From positions 248,001-312,000 of the forward strand of contig NZ_MDEN01000063.1 in the NCBI RefSeq assembly GCF_001705435.1: a stretch of DNA of 64,000 nucleotides, read 5' to 3'. The DNA is from Pseudomonas graminis (lineage in GTDB: Bacteria > Pseudomonadota > Gammaproteobacteria > Pseudomonadales > Pseudomonadaceae). Below the pieces are notes generated by a model. That model was not told the origin of the DNA. It worked only from the letters and a program-made list of their open reading frames with translations, and ran no database searches. Position numbers and translations under genes: made by a program. Below are positions 43,249 through 53,342 of this stretch, piece by piece. Numbering within the stretch: the stretch's first letter is position 1; each line of letters starts with the position of its first letter.

Positions 43249-45957
43249 CTAGCGCTTGAGCTTTTTCGCCACCACCGGCAACGGCGCAAACAACGCCGCA
43301 ATATCCTCATCCTGCAACTTCCAGTCCCCAGCCTTGCGCCCATCCAGCACACCCGCCGCCAGCGCCGCCTTCTCCTGCTGCAAATGCTGAATCTTCTCCT
43401 CCACCGTCCCCCGCGCAATCATCTTGTACACGAACACCGGCTTATCCTGACCAATCCGATACGCCCGATCCGTCGCCTGATTCTCCGCCGCAGGGTTCCA
43501 CCACGGATCATAGTGAATCACCGTATCGGCCGCCGTCAGATTCAGCCCCGTGCCCCCCGCCTTCAGACTGATCAGAAAAATCGAATGCTTGCCGCTCTGG
43601 AAATCCTGCACCGGCACCCGCCGGTCCTTGGTCTTCCCGGTCAGCAGCGAATACGCGATCCCGCGCTGCTTCAACTCCGCCTCGATCAACTCCAGCATCG
43701 ACGTGAACTGAGAAAACAACAGAATCTTGCGATTCTCCGCAAACAACTCCTCCAGCATCTCCATCAAGCTGTCCAGCTTGCCCGAACTCGACTGCCGCGG
43801 ATTGATCGGCGCACTGTTGACCAGCCGCAGGTCACAGCAGACCTGACGCAGCTTGAGCAACGCTTCAAGGATAATGATCTGGCTGCGCCCCACGCCTTTC
43901 CGGGTGATCTCGTCGCGGACCTTCTTGTCCATCGCCAGGCGCATGGTTTCGTACACATCGCGCTGGGTGTCATTGAGCTCGACCCAATGCACGATCTCGG
44001 TCTTCGGCGGCAGCTCGGTCGCCACCTGCTCCTTGGTCCGGCGCAGCAGGAATGGCTTGATCCGCGCATTGAGGTGCTCCAGGCGCTCCTCGTTGCCGAG
44101 CTTTTCGATCGGCGTGCGGTAATTGCTGTTGAACTGCTTGGCATCCCCCAGCCAGCCGGGCATCAGGAAATGGAAAAGCGACCACAACTCGCCCAAGTGG
44201 TTTTCCAGCGGCGTACCGCTCAGGCACAGACGCTGCCGCGCATTCAACTCACGCGCCGCCTGCGCCGCTTTGCTATTGGGATTCTTGATGTACTGCGCTT
44301 CATCAAGCACCAACACATGAAACAGTTGCTGGCTGAGCACTTCGACGTCGCGCGGAAGCAGGGCATAGGTCGTCAGGATCAGGTCGACATCCTGCAGGCG
44401 CTTGAAATCCTGATGGCGCTGGGTGCCGAACAGCGCCAGCACGTTGAGTTGCGGCGTGAAGTGCTTCGCCTCGTCCATCCAGTTGGGGATCAGGCTGGTG
44501 GGCATCACCACCAGCGCCGGCCGATCGAGACGCCCGGCCTGTTTCTCCAGCAGCAGGTGCGCCAGGGTTTGCAGGGTCTTGCCCAGGCCCATGTCATCAG
44601 CGAGCACGCCACCGACTTCCAGCTCGCGCAACGCCTGCATCCAGCTCAGGCCCTCCAGCTGATAAGGCCGCAACGTCGCATTCAGGCCTTCCGGCACCTC
44701 GCCGCGCACGTCCTTGATGTTCACCAGTCGTTCGGAGAACTGCCGCAGCCGGTCGCCGCCCTGCCACACCAGCGGCAAGTCATCGAGCTGACGGAGCCGC
44801 GCGGCGTCCGCAGTATTCAGGCGAATGGCGTTGTTGCCATCCTCGCGCCAGTAGAAATCGCCGAGGGTCGCCAGCACCGGTCTCAATCGGCCATAAGGCA
44901 GCGCCACCTGAATCGGCACGCCCCCACGCTGAGTGAAATGGTTGAGCTGAACCAGCAACTGCTCGTCGTCCCGACGCTTGGCGATACCGCTGGCGGTCAT
45001 CAATTCCGGGTGGGTGCGCAGCAGGTTGATCAGGATCGGCAGCAGGCTCAGCCGCTCGCCGTTGACGATGATCCCCAGCTCCAGATCGAACCAGTCGCGC
45101 TCCGGCTCGTCATCGACCACGGCATACCAGTCGTCCACCGGGGTCACGTCGAAGCCGAAGTCCTCGCTCATCTCGACCTGCCAGCCTTCGGCGCGCAACC
45201 GGGGCAACTCGTCGAGAATGAAGCTCAGCCAGGCTTTGTCGTTCGGCAGCTCGAACATTTCGCCAGCACTGTCCGGTAGCGCCTTGCTCTGGCGGGTGGC
45301 GATGCGGAAGCCCAGCTCCTGGAGCTGTTTGCGGTACACGCCTTCACGCTCCGGATGCCGGCGCATGCGCAGCGTCTCGTCCGGCAAATGCCAGAGGATG
45401 TCGCCGCCACGGCCCGGGGCAGGCACGCCGGACACATAGGATTCGCGATAGCGAAACGCCAGGGCGGCGCGGTGCTGGATGTGCCGCTGCATCTTGCCGT
45501 TGCGCGGCTCGTAGGCGCTGTACTCGAAGCTGGCGAGAATCAACCGCGGCTCGGGCTTGATGTTCTTTTCCAGGCGCTCGGGCAACTTGGGTTTTTGCTC
45601 GACGACGTTCGGCCTGCGCGCAACCGCTTCGCCATCGACCGCTGCCAGAATCCCGGGGCTGTTTTCCGGGGCCTGCAAAAAGAACAGCGCCGCCGCACAG
45701 TGCTTGCAGTTGTTTCTGACCGGGCAGGTGCATTTGCCGACGATGAAATTGCGCGTGCGCTCCGGGTCCTTGAACAACAGCGTCTGGGTGTAGTTCTCCA
45801 GGCTTGAACCCCGGCACACTGTGCGCACGACATCGCCGCTCAGGTGGTCGAGCATGACGCGCTTCTGCCGCGCGTACTCCAGACCCCGCTCGACTGACTG
45901 GGTTTTGAACAGGGGTTCCCACGGCAGGGCGAGGGCTTTTTCCAGGTTGGACGCCAC
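43249..45957 (-). CDS. SWIM-domain SNF2 family DNA helicase/ATPase
   Basis: The 902-residue protein starts with GTG. It has a SWIM zinc finger at its N-terminus (C76, C78, C84, H86 in CTCPVRNNCKHC) and a long linker domain of SNF2-N type. The ATPase core has DMGLGKT (455-461), LDEAQYIKN, LSGTPLENHLGELWSLF, and helicase C-terminal motifs LISLKAGGTGLNLTAADTVI and ENQATDRAYRIGQ. This is the bacterial SWI2/SNF2 architecture of RapA relatives, likely remodelling protein-DNA complexes. It is downstream of mfd and csiV on the same strand, 14 bases after csiV, so it may be co-transcribed. Confidence 0.93.
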   Translation of the reverse strand: MASNLEKALALPWEPLFKTQSVERGLEYARQKRVMLDHLSGDVVRTVCRGSSLENYTQTLLFKDPERTRNFIVGKCTCPVRNNCKHCAAALFFLQAPENSPGILAAVDGEAVARRPNVVEQKPKLPERLEKNIKPEPRLILASFEYSAYEPRNGKMQRHIQHRAALAFRYRESYVSGVPAPGRGGDILWHLPDETLRMRRHPEREGVYRKQLQELGFRIATRQSKALPDSAGEMFELPNDKAWLSFILDELPRLRAEGWQVEMSEDFGFDVTPVDDWYAVVDDEPERDWFDLELGIIVNGERLSLLPILINLLRTHPELMTASGIAKRRDDEQLLVQLNHFTQRGGVPIQVALPYGRLRPVLATLGDFYWREDGNNAIRLNTADAARLRQLDDLPLVWQGGDRLRQFSERLVNIKDVRGEVPEGLNATLRPYQLEGLSWMQALRELEVGGVLADDMGLGKTLQTLAHLLLEKQAGRLDRPALVVMPTSLIPNWMDEAKHFTPQLNVLALFGTQRHQDFKRLQDVDLILTTYALLPRDVEVLSQQLFHVLVLDEAQYIKNPNSKAAQAARELNARQRLCLSGTPLENHLGELWSLFHFLMPGWLGDAKQFNSNYRTPIEKLGNEERLEHLNARIKPFLLRRTKEQVATELPPKTEIVHWVELNDTQRDVYETMRLAMDKKVRDEITRKGVGRSQIIILEALLKLRQVCCDLRLVNSAPINPRQSSSGKLDSLMEMLEELFAENRKILLFSQFTSMLELIEAELKQRGIAYSLLTGKTKDRRVPVQDFQSGKHSIFLISLKAGGTGLNLTAADTVIHYDPWWNPAAENQATDRAYRIGQDKPVFVYKMIARGTVEEKIQHLQQEKAALAAGVLDGRKAGDWKLQDEDIAALFAPLPVVAKKLKR

Positions 45958-45970
45958 GTCTAGGCCTGCG

Positions 45971-46507
45971 TCAGCGGGGTGGCTGGACAGGAGAAACCTT
46001 GATCAGCATGGCGAGGCTTCCGTTGTCCATGTAAGTAAGTTCTCCGTTTCTGACGCGGGTGGCCTGACGCATGCGTTCGCTGGTCACCAACACGCCATGA
46101 CTGTCCACCTGGTTGACCCAGAAATTCGCGTCGATGTCAGTAAAGCGCGCCAGACCCAGGCTCACCGTGCCCTCGATGGGGAAGTGCCCGAACTGCTCCT
46201 GACCGTCACTGATCGCCACCTTGCTCGGCGTGGCGCTGAGGTCCTGTTGCCAGGCGGTGTGCAGCAGCACTTTATAGCCGTCGCTTGATTCCAGCTTGTT
46301 CACCAGGGTGTCCAGCGCTGTGGGCGTCTGGCTGTCCGTGCCCAGCCGCTGCGCCCCTTCGGCCCAGTTTTCCGGCGCGGGTTGATTGGTCGCCGCCGGC
46401 TCGCCGTTCTGGCGGAACAGGATCAGTTCCACCTGATAGGCGCCATCGGCAAAGGCCGCCGGGGCAAACAGCACCAGCAGCAGGGTGAGGGAGCGGATCA
46501 AACCCAT
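45971..46507 (-). CDS. csiV: CsiV family periplasmic protein
   Basis: The 178-residue protein has a signal peptide (MGLIRSLTLLLVLFAPAAFA, cleavage after AFA). The CsiV pattern follows: YQVELILFRQNGE near the start, a central WQQDLSATPSKVAISDG and a beta-rich C-terminal part ending TRVRNGELTYMDNGSLAMLI. CsiV proteins bind peptidoglycan-related factors. AAGGATTC precedes the ATG. It sits 9 bases after mfd, in the usual Pseudomonas order. Confidence 0.87.
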   Translation of the reverse strand: MGLIRSLTLLLVLFAPAAFADGAYQVELILFRQNGEPAATNQPAPENWAEGAQRLGTDSQTPTALDTLVNKLESSDGYKVLLHTAWQQDLSATPSKVAISDGQEQFGHFPIEGTVSLGLARFTDIDANFWVNQVDSHGVLVTSERMRQATRVRNGELTYMDNGSLAMLIKVSPVQPPR

Positions 46508-46516
46508 GGTGAATCC

Positions 46517-49500
46517 TTAAGCCGATTTTTTGGAAGGCGGTGGGGTCAGGCGTTCGAACAGCGCCTCCAGCGTGGCAAAGCGTTCTTCGGGGCGCTCCAT
46601 CGGCACCATGAATTTGAACAGCGTGGCGCCTTCGAACTTGTAGCGTTTGGGCTGGCTCTGGATCAGCTTGATCAGCGTCAGCGGGTCGACCGGGGTCTCG
46701 GCCGCGAACTCGATGCGTCCACCCTGGGGCCCGGCGTCGACCTTCTTGATGCCCAGTTGCTCTGCCTTCAGCTTGAGGGACGTCAGCCGCACCAGGTTTT
46801 TGGTGGGTTCCGGCAACAGACCGAAGCGGTCGATCATCTCGACCTGCAGGTCCTTGAGGCCCTCTTCATCGGCGGCGTTGGCGATGCGCTTGTACAGAAT
46901 CAGGCGCGTATGAACGTCCGGCAGATAGGCTTCCGGAATCAGCCCCGGCACCCGCAGATTGACCTCGGGACCGCCACCCAGCGGCTGGTCGAGGTTAGGC
47001 TGCTCGCCCTTGCGGATCGACTTCACCGCGCGTTCGAGCATTTCCATGTACAGGGTGAAACCCACCGCTTGAATCTGCCCGCTCTGGCCGTCGCCGAGCA
47101 GTTCGCCGGCGCCACGGATTTCCAGGTCGTTGGTGGCGAGCACGAAGCCCGCGCCGAGGGCCTGGGTGTTGGCGATTGCCTCCAGACGCTTCTCGGCGTC
47201 GGGGGTGATCTGCTTGCGCGGCGGCGTCAGCAGGTAGGCGTAGGCCTGGTGGTGACTGCGCCCGACCCGGCCGCGCAACTGATGCAGCTGGGCCAGACCG
47301 AATTTGTCGGCACGTTCGATGATGATGGTGTTGGCGCTCGGCACGTCGATGCCGGTCTCGATGATGGTCGAGGCGATCAGCACGTTGAAACGCTTGTGGT
47401 AGAAGTCGCTCATCACCTGTTCGAGATCACGCTCGTGCATCTGCCCGTGGCCGATGCCGATGCGTGCTTCCGGCACCAGTTCGGCCAGGTCTGCGGCGCA
47501 TTTCTCGATGGTTTTCACATCGTTGTGCAGGTAGTACACCTGACCGCCGCGCAGCAACTCACGCAGCAACGCCTCTTTCACGGTCGGCTTGTTCTGCTCC
47601 ATCACGAAGGTGCGCACCGACAGACGACGGGCCGGCGGCGTGGCGATGATCGACAGGTCACGCATGCCGGCCACGGCCATGTTCAGGGTCCGCGGGATCG
47701 GCGTGGCGGTGAGGGTCAGAATGTCGACCTCACTGCGCAGGGCCTTGAGCTGTTCCTTCTGACGCACACCGAAGCGGTGCTCTTCGTCGATGATCACCAG
47801 CCCGAGGTTTTTGATCTTGACGTCGTCCTGGAGCAACTTGTGGGTGCCGATGACGATGTCGATCTTGCCCTCGGCCAGATCGGCCACGGCGGCGTTAATC
47901 TCTTTCGCCGACTTGAAGCGGCTCATCACTTCAACCGTCACCGGCCAGTCAGCGAAACGGTCGCGGAAACTGTTGTAGTGCTGCTGGGCGAGGAGGGTGG
48001 TGGGCACCAGAATCGCCACCTGGCGGCCGCCGTGCACGGCAATGAACGCCGCGCGCATGGCCACTTCGGTCTTGCCGAAGCCGACGTCACCGCAGACCAG
48101 ACGGTCCATGGGCTTGGGCGCGAGCATGTCGGCGCGCACGGCCTCGATGGTGGTCTGCTGATCCGGGGTTTCTTCGAACGGGAAGCCGGCGCTGAAGGTG
48201 TCGTAGTCCAGCTTCGGATCGGCGAAGGCATACCCTTCGCGGGCGGCGCGGCGGGCATAGATGTCGAGCAGCTCGGCGGCCACATCACGGACCTGTTCGG
48301 CGGCCTTGCGCTTGGCTTTCTGCCAGGCTTCCGAACCCAGACGGTGCAAAGGCGCGAGCTCGTCATCGCTGCCGGTGTAGCGGGCGATCAGGTGCAGGTT
48401 GGCCACCGGCACGTATAGCTTGGCCTCTTCGGCGTAGGCCAGCATCAGGAACTCGGCGACCTGATTCTCGACCTCCAGCGTTGCCAGCCCCAGATAACGG
48501 CCGACCCCGTGATCGATGTGCACCACCGGCGCGCCTTCACGCAGCTCGGCGAGGTTTTTGATCACCGCGTCGCTGGCGTGGCTGTCGGCGCGCTTGTCGC
48601 GCCGACGACGCTGCATGACCCGCTGACCGAACAACGGGCTTTCTGCCACCAGCGCCAGCGCCGGCTCCTCTAGCACCAGGCCTTCGTCCAGCGGCCCGAT
48701 GGTGATCGCCAGACGCTCCTTGCTGTCGACGAACTCCTGCCAGCTGTCCAGGGTTTTCGGGCGCAGCTTCAGGCGTTCGAGCAGCTCCAGCAACACTTCA
48801 CGGCGACCGGCGGATTCGGCCGTAAACAGCACGCGTCCCGGGAACTCGCCGAGGAATTTCGACAGCGCCGCCAGCGGTTGACTTGCCTTGGCTTCGATCG
48901 CCAGATCAGGCAGCACCTGCGCCGGAAAACGCTCGCGGCCAACGCCGCTTTCGACGTCGTCCTGACTGGCGACCACACGGGGCCAGTTTTTCAGGCGGGC
49001 GAAACAGTCGTCCACCGGCAGGAACAGCTCGGCCGGTGGCAGCAAAGGGCGCTCAGGATCGACACGGCGTTCTTCGTAACGGTTGCGCACGTCCTTCCAG
49101 AACGTCTCGGCCGCCGCTTCGATCCCCGGCATCGAGAACACCTGGGTGTCCTGGGGCAGGTAGTCGAACAGCGTGGAGGTTTCTTCGAAGAACAGCGGGA
49201 TGTAGTACTCGATACCGGCGGGGGTGATGCCGCTGTTCAAGTCCTGGAAGATCGGGCTGCGGCGGAAGTCGACGTCGAAGCGTTCGCGGAAGCGCGCCTT
49301 GAAGCGCGTCACCGCTTCCTTCTGCAGCGGGAATTCCTTCGCCGGCAACAGACGCACCGAATCGACCTTGTCGATGGAGCGCTGGGTTTCCGGCTCGAAG
49401 GTGCGCAGGGTTTCGATCTCGTCATCGAACAGGTCGATGCGGTAAGGCAGTTTGCTGCCCATCGGGAACAGGTCGATCAGCGCGCCGCGGACGGTGAACT

Positions 49501-49981
49501 CGCCGTGCTCGTACACCGTGTCGACATAGCGATAGCCGCTGGCTTCAAGGCGGGTGCGCATGGCGTCGACGTCGAGCTTCTGGCCGACGTCGAGCACCAG
49601 GCTGCTGCCGAGCAGGAAACTGGTCGGCGCCAGACGGTGCAGGGCGGTGGTGATCGGCACCACCAGCACGCCGTGCACCAGCTCCGGCAGCCGGTACAGG
49701 CTGGCGATGCGCTGGGAGATGATGTCCTGATGGGGCGAGAACAGATCGTAGGGTAGGGTTTCCCAATCGGGGAAATGCAAGACCGGGAGATCAGGGGCAA
49801 AAAACTTCAGTTCCTGTTCCAGTCGCTCGGCGCTCTGGCTGTCTGCGGTGAGCAGCAGGGTGAAGCGTTTCGCGGCGCTGGCAGCCTCGGCGATGGCGAG
49901 ACTCAGGGCGGCACCGGGGAGGTTACCCCAATGTTGTTTGCCTGCTGCAGCAGGCAGAATCGGAAGGCGCAGAACGGGCAC
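46517..49981 (-). CDS. mfd: Transcription-repair coupling factor Mfd
   Basis: The 1154-residue protein starts with GTG after TGGAGC. It shows the full Mfd plan: an N-terminal UvrB-like module (PDWETLPYDLFSPHQDIISQ), a RNA-polymerase interaction domain (VVHIDHGVGRYLGL), a RecG-like translocase with DVGFGKTEVAMRAAF and IIDEEHRFGVRQKE, and a C-terminal TRCF domain. It removes stalled RNA polymerase and recruits UvrA. It is divergent from the GAPDH gene and followed by csiV and the SNF2 helicase gene. Confidence 0.97.
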   Translation of the reverse strand: MPVLRLPILPAAAGKQHWGNLPGAALSLAIAEAASAAKRFTLLLTADSQSAERLEQELKFFAPDLPVLHFPDWETLPYDLFSPHQDIISQRIASLYRLPELVHGVLVVPITTALHRLAPTSFLLGSSLVLDVGQKLDVDAMRTRLEASGYRYVDTVYEHGEFTVRGALIDLFPMGSKLPYRIDLFDDEIETLRTFEPETQRSIDKVDSVRLLPAKEFPLQKEAVTRFKARFRERFDVDFRRSPIFQDLNSGITPAGIEYYIPLFFEETSTLFDYLPQDTQVFSMPGIEAAAETFWKDVRNRYEERRVDPERPLLPPAELFLPVDDCFARLKNWPRVVASQDDVESGVGRERFPAQVLPDLAIEAKASQPLAALSKFLGEFPGRVLFTAESAGRREVLLELLERLKLRPKTLDSWQEFVDSKERLAITIGPLDEGLVLEEPALALVAESPLFGQRVMQRRRRDKRADSHASDAVIKNLAELREGAPVVHIDHGVGRYLGLATLEVENQVAEFLMLAYAEEAKLYVPVANLHLIARYTGSDDELAPLHRLGSEAWQKAKRKAAEQVRDVAAELLDIYARRAAREGYAFADPKLDYDTFSAGFPFEETPDQQTTIEAVRADMLAPKPMDRLVCGDVGFGKTEVAMRAAFIAVHGGRQVAILVPTTLLAQQHYNSFRDRFADWPVTVEVMSRFKSAKEINAAVADLAEGKIDIVIGTHKLLQDDVKIKNLGLVIIDEEHRFGVRQKEQLKALRSEVDILTLTATPIPRTLNMAVAGMRDLSIIATPPARRLSVRTFVMEQNKPTVKEALLRELLRGGQVYYLHNDVKTIEKCAADLAELVPEARIGIGHGQMHERDLEQVMSDFYHKRFNVLIASTIIETGIDVPSANTIIIERADKFGLAQLHQLRGRVGRSHHQAYAYLLTPPRKQITPDAEKRLEAIANTQALGAGFVLATNDLEIRGAGELLGDGQSGQIQAVGFTLYMEMLERAVKSIRKGEQPNLDQPLGGGPEVNLRVPGLIPEAYLPDVHTRLILYKRIANAADEEGLKDLQVEMIDRFGLLPEPTKNLVRLTSLKLKAEQLGIKKVDAGPQGGRIEFAAETPVDPLTLIKLIQSQPKRYKFEGATLFKFMVPMERPEERFATLEALFERLTPPPSKKSA

Positions 49982-50165
49982 GGAAGTTAAAGCTCCAGGC
50001 GTTGCGGCAAAGCCGAGGAGTGTAACTAATCCGCAGAGACGCTGTCAGTTTTGTGCGCCGGGAATTATGTAGTGCTCCAGGTCCTGAAAAGTCTGGATTG
50101 CTCATAAACAAAGGCCTGTGCATAATGTAGTCCCTTTTTTCAGCCCCTACATGTGGAAGGTTCCC

Positions 50166-51614
50166 GTGACTCAGAAGCCCGACCAGTGTCTTGGTGAATG
50201 GATCGATCGTGAAGCCCTCGCCGAGGCGATGATCCCGCTTATCGGTCAGCTCTACCGCAATAATAATGTGGTGAGTTCGATCTATGGCCGCAGCCTGATC
50301 AACCGTTCAGTCATCGCGATTCTCAAAGCACACCGCTTTGCGCGTCACCGCCAGGCTGACGCCAGCGAGTTGTCCGTACACGAGACGTTCCCCCTCGTCA
50401 AAGCCATGAGCGAGCTCAAGCTGGGCGCCGCTTCGGTGGACCTGGGCAAGCTGGCGGTGAAGTACAAGGCCGAGGCCAATGGCCGCACCCCTGAAGAGTT
50501 CATCCGCGAAGAAATGGCCGAGGTCATCGGTCAGCAGAATTCCGGTGAGCGCAAGGGCACTGACGTCGTACTGTACGGCTTCGGTCGCATCGGTCGTCTG
50601 CTGGCACGCATCCTGATCGAAAAAACCGGTGGCGGCGACGGCCTGCGTCTGCGCGCCATCGTGGTCCGCAAGGGCGCTGAAAACGATCTGGTCAAGCGCG
50701 CGAGCCTGCTGCGCCGCGACTCGGTCCACGGTCCTTTCGACGGCACCATCACCATCGATGAGGCCAACAACACCATCTGCGCCAACGGCAACCTGATTCA
50801 GGTGATCTACGCCAAGAACCCGGCCGAGGTGGATTACACCCAGTACGGTATCAAGGACGCGCTGCTGGTCGACAACACCGGTGTGTGGCGCGATGCCGAG
50901 GGCCTGGGCCAGCACCTGCAATGCCCGGGCATCGACCGCGTGGTTCTGACCGCGCCGGGCAAGGGCAAACTGAAGAACATCGTGCACGGCATCAACCATC
51001 AGCAGATCACCGCTGATGACAAGATCATCTCGGCGGCGTCCTGCACCACCAACGCCATCGTGCCGGTGCTCAAGGCGGTCAACGACAAGTTCGGCATCGT
51101 CAACGGTCACGTCGAAACGGTTCACTCGTACACCAACGACCAGAACCTGATCGACAACTTCCACAAGGGCGATCGCCGTGGCCGCAGCGCTGCGCTGAAC
51201 ATGGTCATCACCGAAACCGGTGCGGCCACCGCTGCAGCCAAGGCCCTGCCCGAGCTGGCTGGCAAGCTGACCGGTAACGCGATCCGCGTTCCAACGCCAA
51301 ACGTGTCCATGGCCATCCTCAACCTGAACCTGGGGACGGCGACCACCCGCGAAGAGATGAACGAGTACCTGCGCCACACTGCGCTGTATTCGGATCTGCA
51401 CAAACAGATCGACTTCGTGAACTCCCTGGAAGTCGTCTCCACCGACTTCGTCGGCTCGCGTTACGCCGGTGTGGTGGATGCCGAAGCGACCATCGCCATG
51501 GATAACCGCGTTGTGCTGTACGTCTGGTACGACAACGAATTCGGCTACAGCTGCCAGGTGGTCCGCGTGATGGAAGAAATGACCGGGGTCAACCCGCCAG
51601 CCTTCCCGAAGTAG
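50166..51614 (+). CDS. gap: Long-form glyceraldehyde-3-phosphate dehydrogenase
   Basis: The start GTG at 50166 follows GGAAGG at ideal spacing and gives MTQKPDQCLGEWIDREAL, matching the P. aeruginosa PA3001 N-terminus I recall. An ATG at 50151 would add five residues. The 482-residue enzyme has an extra 120-residue N-terminal domain, then the NAD site LYGFGRIGRLLARILIEK, the catalytic cysteine in AASCTTNAIVP and DNRVVLYVWYDNEFGYS. It interconverts glyceraldehyde-3-phosphate and 1,3-bisphosphoglycerate; the long form is usually linked to gluconeogenesis. It ends at a strong bidirectional terminator. Confidence 0.95.
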   Translation: MTQKPDQCLGEWIDREALAEAMIPLIGQLYRNNNVVSSIYGRSLINRSVIAILKAHRFARHRQADASELSVHETFPLVKAMSELKLGAASVDLGKLAVKYKAEANGRTPEEFIREEMAEVIGQQNSGERKGTDVVLYGFGRIGRLLARILIEKTGGGDGLRLRAIVVRKGAENDLVKRASLLRRDSVHGPFDGTITIDEANNTICANGNLIQVIYAKNPAEVDYTQYGIKDALLVDNTGVWRDAEGLGQHLQCPGIDRVVLTAPGKGKLKNIVHGINHQQITADDKIISAASCTTNAIVPVLKAVNDKFGIVNGHVETVHSYTNDQNLIDNFHKGDRRGRSAALNMVITETGAATAAAKALPELAGKLTGNAIRVPTPNVSMAILNLNLGTATTREEMNEYLRHTALYSDLHKQIDFVNSLEVVSTDFVGSRYAGVVDAEATIAMDNRVVLYVWYDNEFGYSCQVVRVMEEMTGVNPPAFPK

Positions 51615-51660
51615 GTTGAAGGCAGCGGCAAGCGCTAAGCCGCAAGCTGAACTGCGAAGT

Positions 51661-51698
51661 AAAAAAACGCCCCGACTGGTTCGGGGCGTTTTTGTTTT
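51661..51698. terminator. Bidirectional terminator between gap and the MFS gene
   Basis: AACGCCCCGA and TCGGGGCGTT pair around CTGGT, with T runs on the plus side and A runs (T on the minus strand) on the other. It serves both convergent genes. Confidence 0.9.
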
Positions 51699-51752
51699 TA
51701 CTTGCTGCTTGAAGCTTGAAGCTTGCCGCTTGTCGCTTATAGCTCTCGGCGA

Positions 51753-53045
51753 TCAGCCGACCGCTGTCACGCCCTGAATCCGCGTCTGACCCTTGCGGAA
51801 CAGCACCAGCGTGGCGATCAGGCCCAGCACCGCCGCACCGCTCAGCCAGATGCCCGGTGCGGCTTTATTGTCCAGCACGTGAATCAGGTAAGTACAGGCC
51901 GCCGGCGTGAAGCCGCCGAACGTCGCAGTCGCCAGGCTGTAGGCCAGGGAGAAGCCGGTGGTGCGTACTTCGACCGGCATGATTTCGGTCAGGGAAACCA
52001 CCATCGCGCCGTTGTACGAGCCGTACAGGAAGGACAGCCACAGCTCGACCATCAGCAGGTTGCCGAAGCTCGGGTTGGCGGTCAGCCAGGACAGGGCAGG
52101 GTACGCCGTGATGATCGCCAGAATGGTCGCCGCCAGCAGCAGGGGCTTGCGGCCGATCCGGTCCGACAGCGCGCCCATCACCGGCAGCCAGATGAAGTTC
52201 GAGATACCGACGCAGACGGTCACCAGCAAGCTGTCCAGATCAGACAGGTGCAGCTCGTTTTTGCCGAACGTCGGGGTATAGGCGGTGATCAGGTAGAACG
52301 ACACGGTGGTCATGACCACCAGCGCCATGCCGGCGATGACCAGACCGAAGTTCTGACCAATCGACTTGACCACTTCGCCCAGGCTTGGGCGGTGGTGTTG
52401 CGCGCGGGCTTCGAACTCAGGGGTTTCTTCGAGGGAGCGGCGGATCACGAAGATCGCCGGAACGATCAGGCAGCCAATCAGGAACGGCACGCGCCAGCCC
52501 CATTGGCCCATGTCTTCCGGGCTCAGCCAGTGGTTCAGGCCGACGCCCAGCAGACCGGCGAAAACCACCGCGGCCTGTTGGCTAGCCGACTGCCAACTGA
52601 CGAAGAAGCCCTTGCGGCCCGGCGTGGAAATCTCCGCCAGATAGACCGAGACACCGCCCAGTTCAACCCCGGCCGAGAAGCCTTGCAGCAGGCGGCCAAT
52701 CAACACCAGGATCGGTGCAGCAACGCCCAGGGTCGCGTAACCCGGCACGCAGGCAATCAGCACCGTACCCATGGCCATCATCGCCAGCGTAATCACCAGG
52801 CCTTTTTTCCGGCCGTGATGGTCGATGTAGGCGCCGAGGAAAATGGCACCCAGCGGGCGCATGAGAAAGCCGGCGCCAAAGGTCGCCAGCGACAGCATCA
52901 ACGATGCGAATTCACTGTCGGCGGGGAAGAAGGTTTTGGCGATGGCCGTGGCGTAAAAGCCATAGACCATGAAGTCAAACATTTCAAGGAAGTTGCCGCT
53001 CACAACGCGAAATATCGCCTTGCCTTTGCCCGTGTTCGAGGCCAT
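51753..53045 (-). CDS. MFS carboxylate:H+ symporter (citrate/tricarballylate-like)
   Basis: The 430-residue protein has about 12 membrane segments and metabolite:H+ symporter signatures: [49 protein letters not shown] and [20 protein letters not shown]. This is the branch that holds citrate (CitA) and tricarballylate (TcuC) transporters. AGTGAG precedes the ATG. It stands alone; no tricarballylate dehydrogenase genes are next to it, so the substrate is uncertain. Confidence 0.88.
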   Translation of the reverse strand: MASNTGKGKAIFRVVSGNFLEMFDFMVYGFYATAIAKTFFPADSEFASLMLSLATFGAGFLMRPLGAIFLGAYIDHHGRKKGLVITLAMMAMGTVLIACVPGYATLGVAAPILVLIGRLLQGFSAGVELGGVSVYLAEISTPGRKGFFVSWQSASQQAAVVFAGLLGVGLNHWLSPEDMGQWGWRVPFLIGCLIVPAIFVIRRSLEETPEFEARAQHHRPSLGEVVKSIGQNFGLVIAGMALVVMTTVSFYLITAYTPTFGKNELHLSDLDSLLVTVCVGISNFIWLPVMGALSDRIGRKPLLLAATILAIITAYPALSWLTANPSFGNLLMVELWLSFLYGSYNGAMVVSLTEIMPVEVRTTGFSLAYSLATATFGGFTPAACTYLIHVLDNKAAPGIWLSGAAVLGLIATLVLFRKGQTRIQGVTAVG

Positions 53046-53342
53046 CTGGAATTACTCACTTAAGCTGTCTAGCTGGGGGGATCCGTTGTATTTATGCGTC
53101 CTCTGCTGCGGCGCCCGCGCTTGGCCTCGGGCGCCCCAGATTTGTAACGATATGTGTAAAGCTGGCGGTTGGCAATCAGAACGCCCCGCCCATCGACCAC
53201 GGACCTCCCGCTGCGCCCACGCGAAAACAATATTTATGTATCCCATCGATGGGCTCATTCCCGGTTTAACTCCCCGCAAATTCTCTCAGTGCCTGACAGG
53301 CCCCTGAGAGATCCTCAATCCCTTGCACGAGTTAACCGGCAA
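53046..53342. other. Intergenic region upstream of the giant protein
   Basis: This gap of about 300 bases carries a perfect 8-bp hairpin GGCGCCCG/CGGGCGCC (53110-53135) without a T tract. An AT-rich stretch follows at 53226-53250 (ACAATATTTATGTATCCC). The latter could be the promoter of the downstream gene. Confidence 0.45.
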
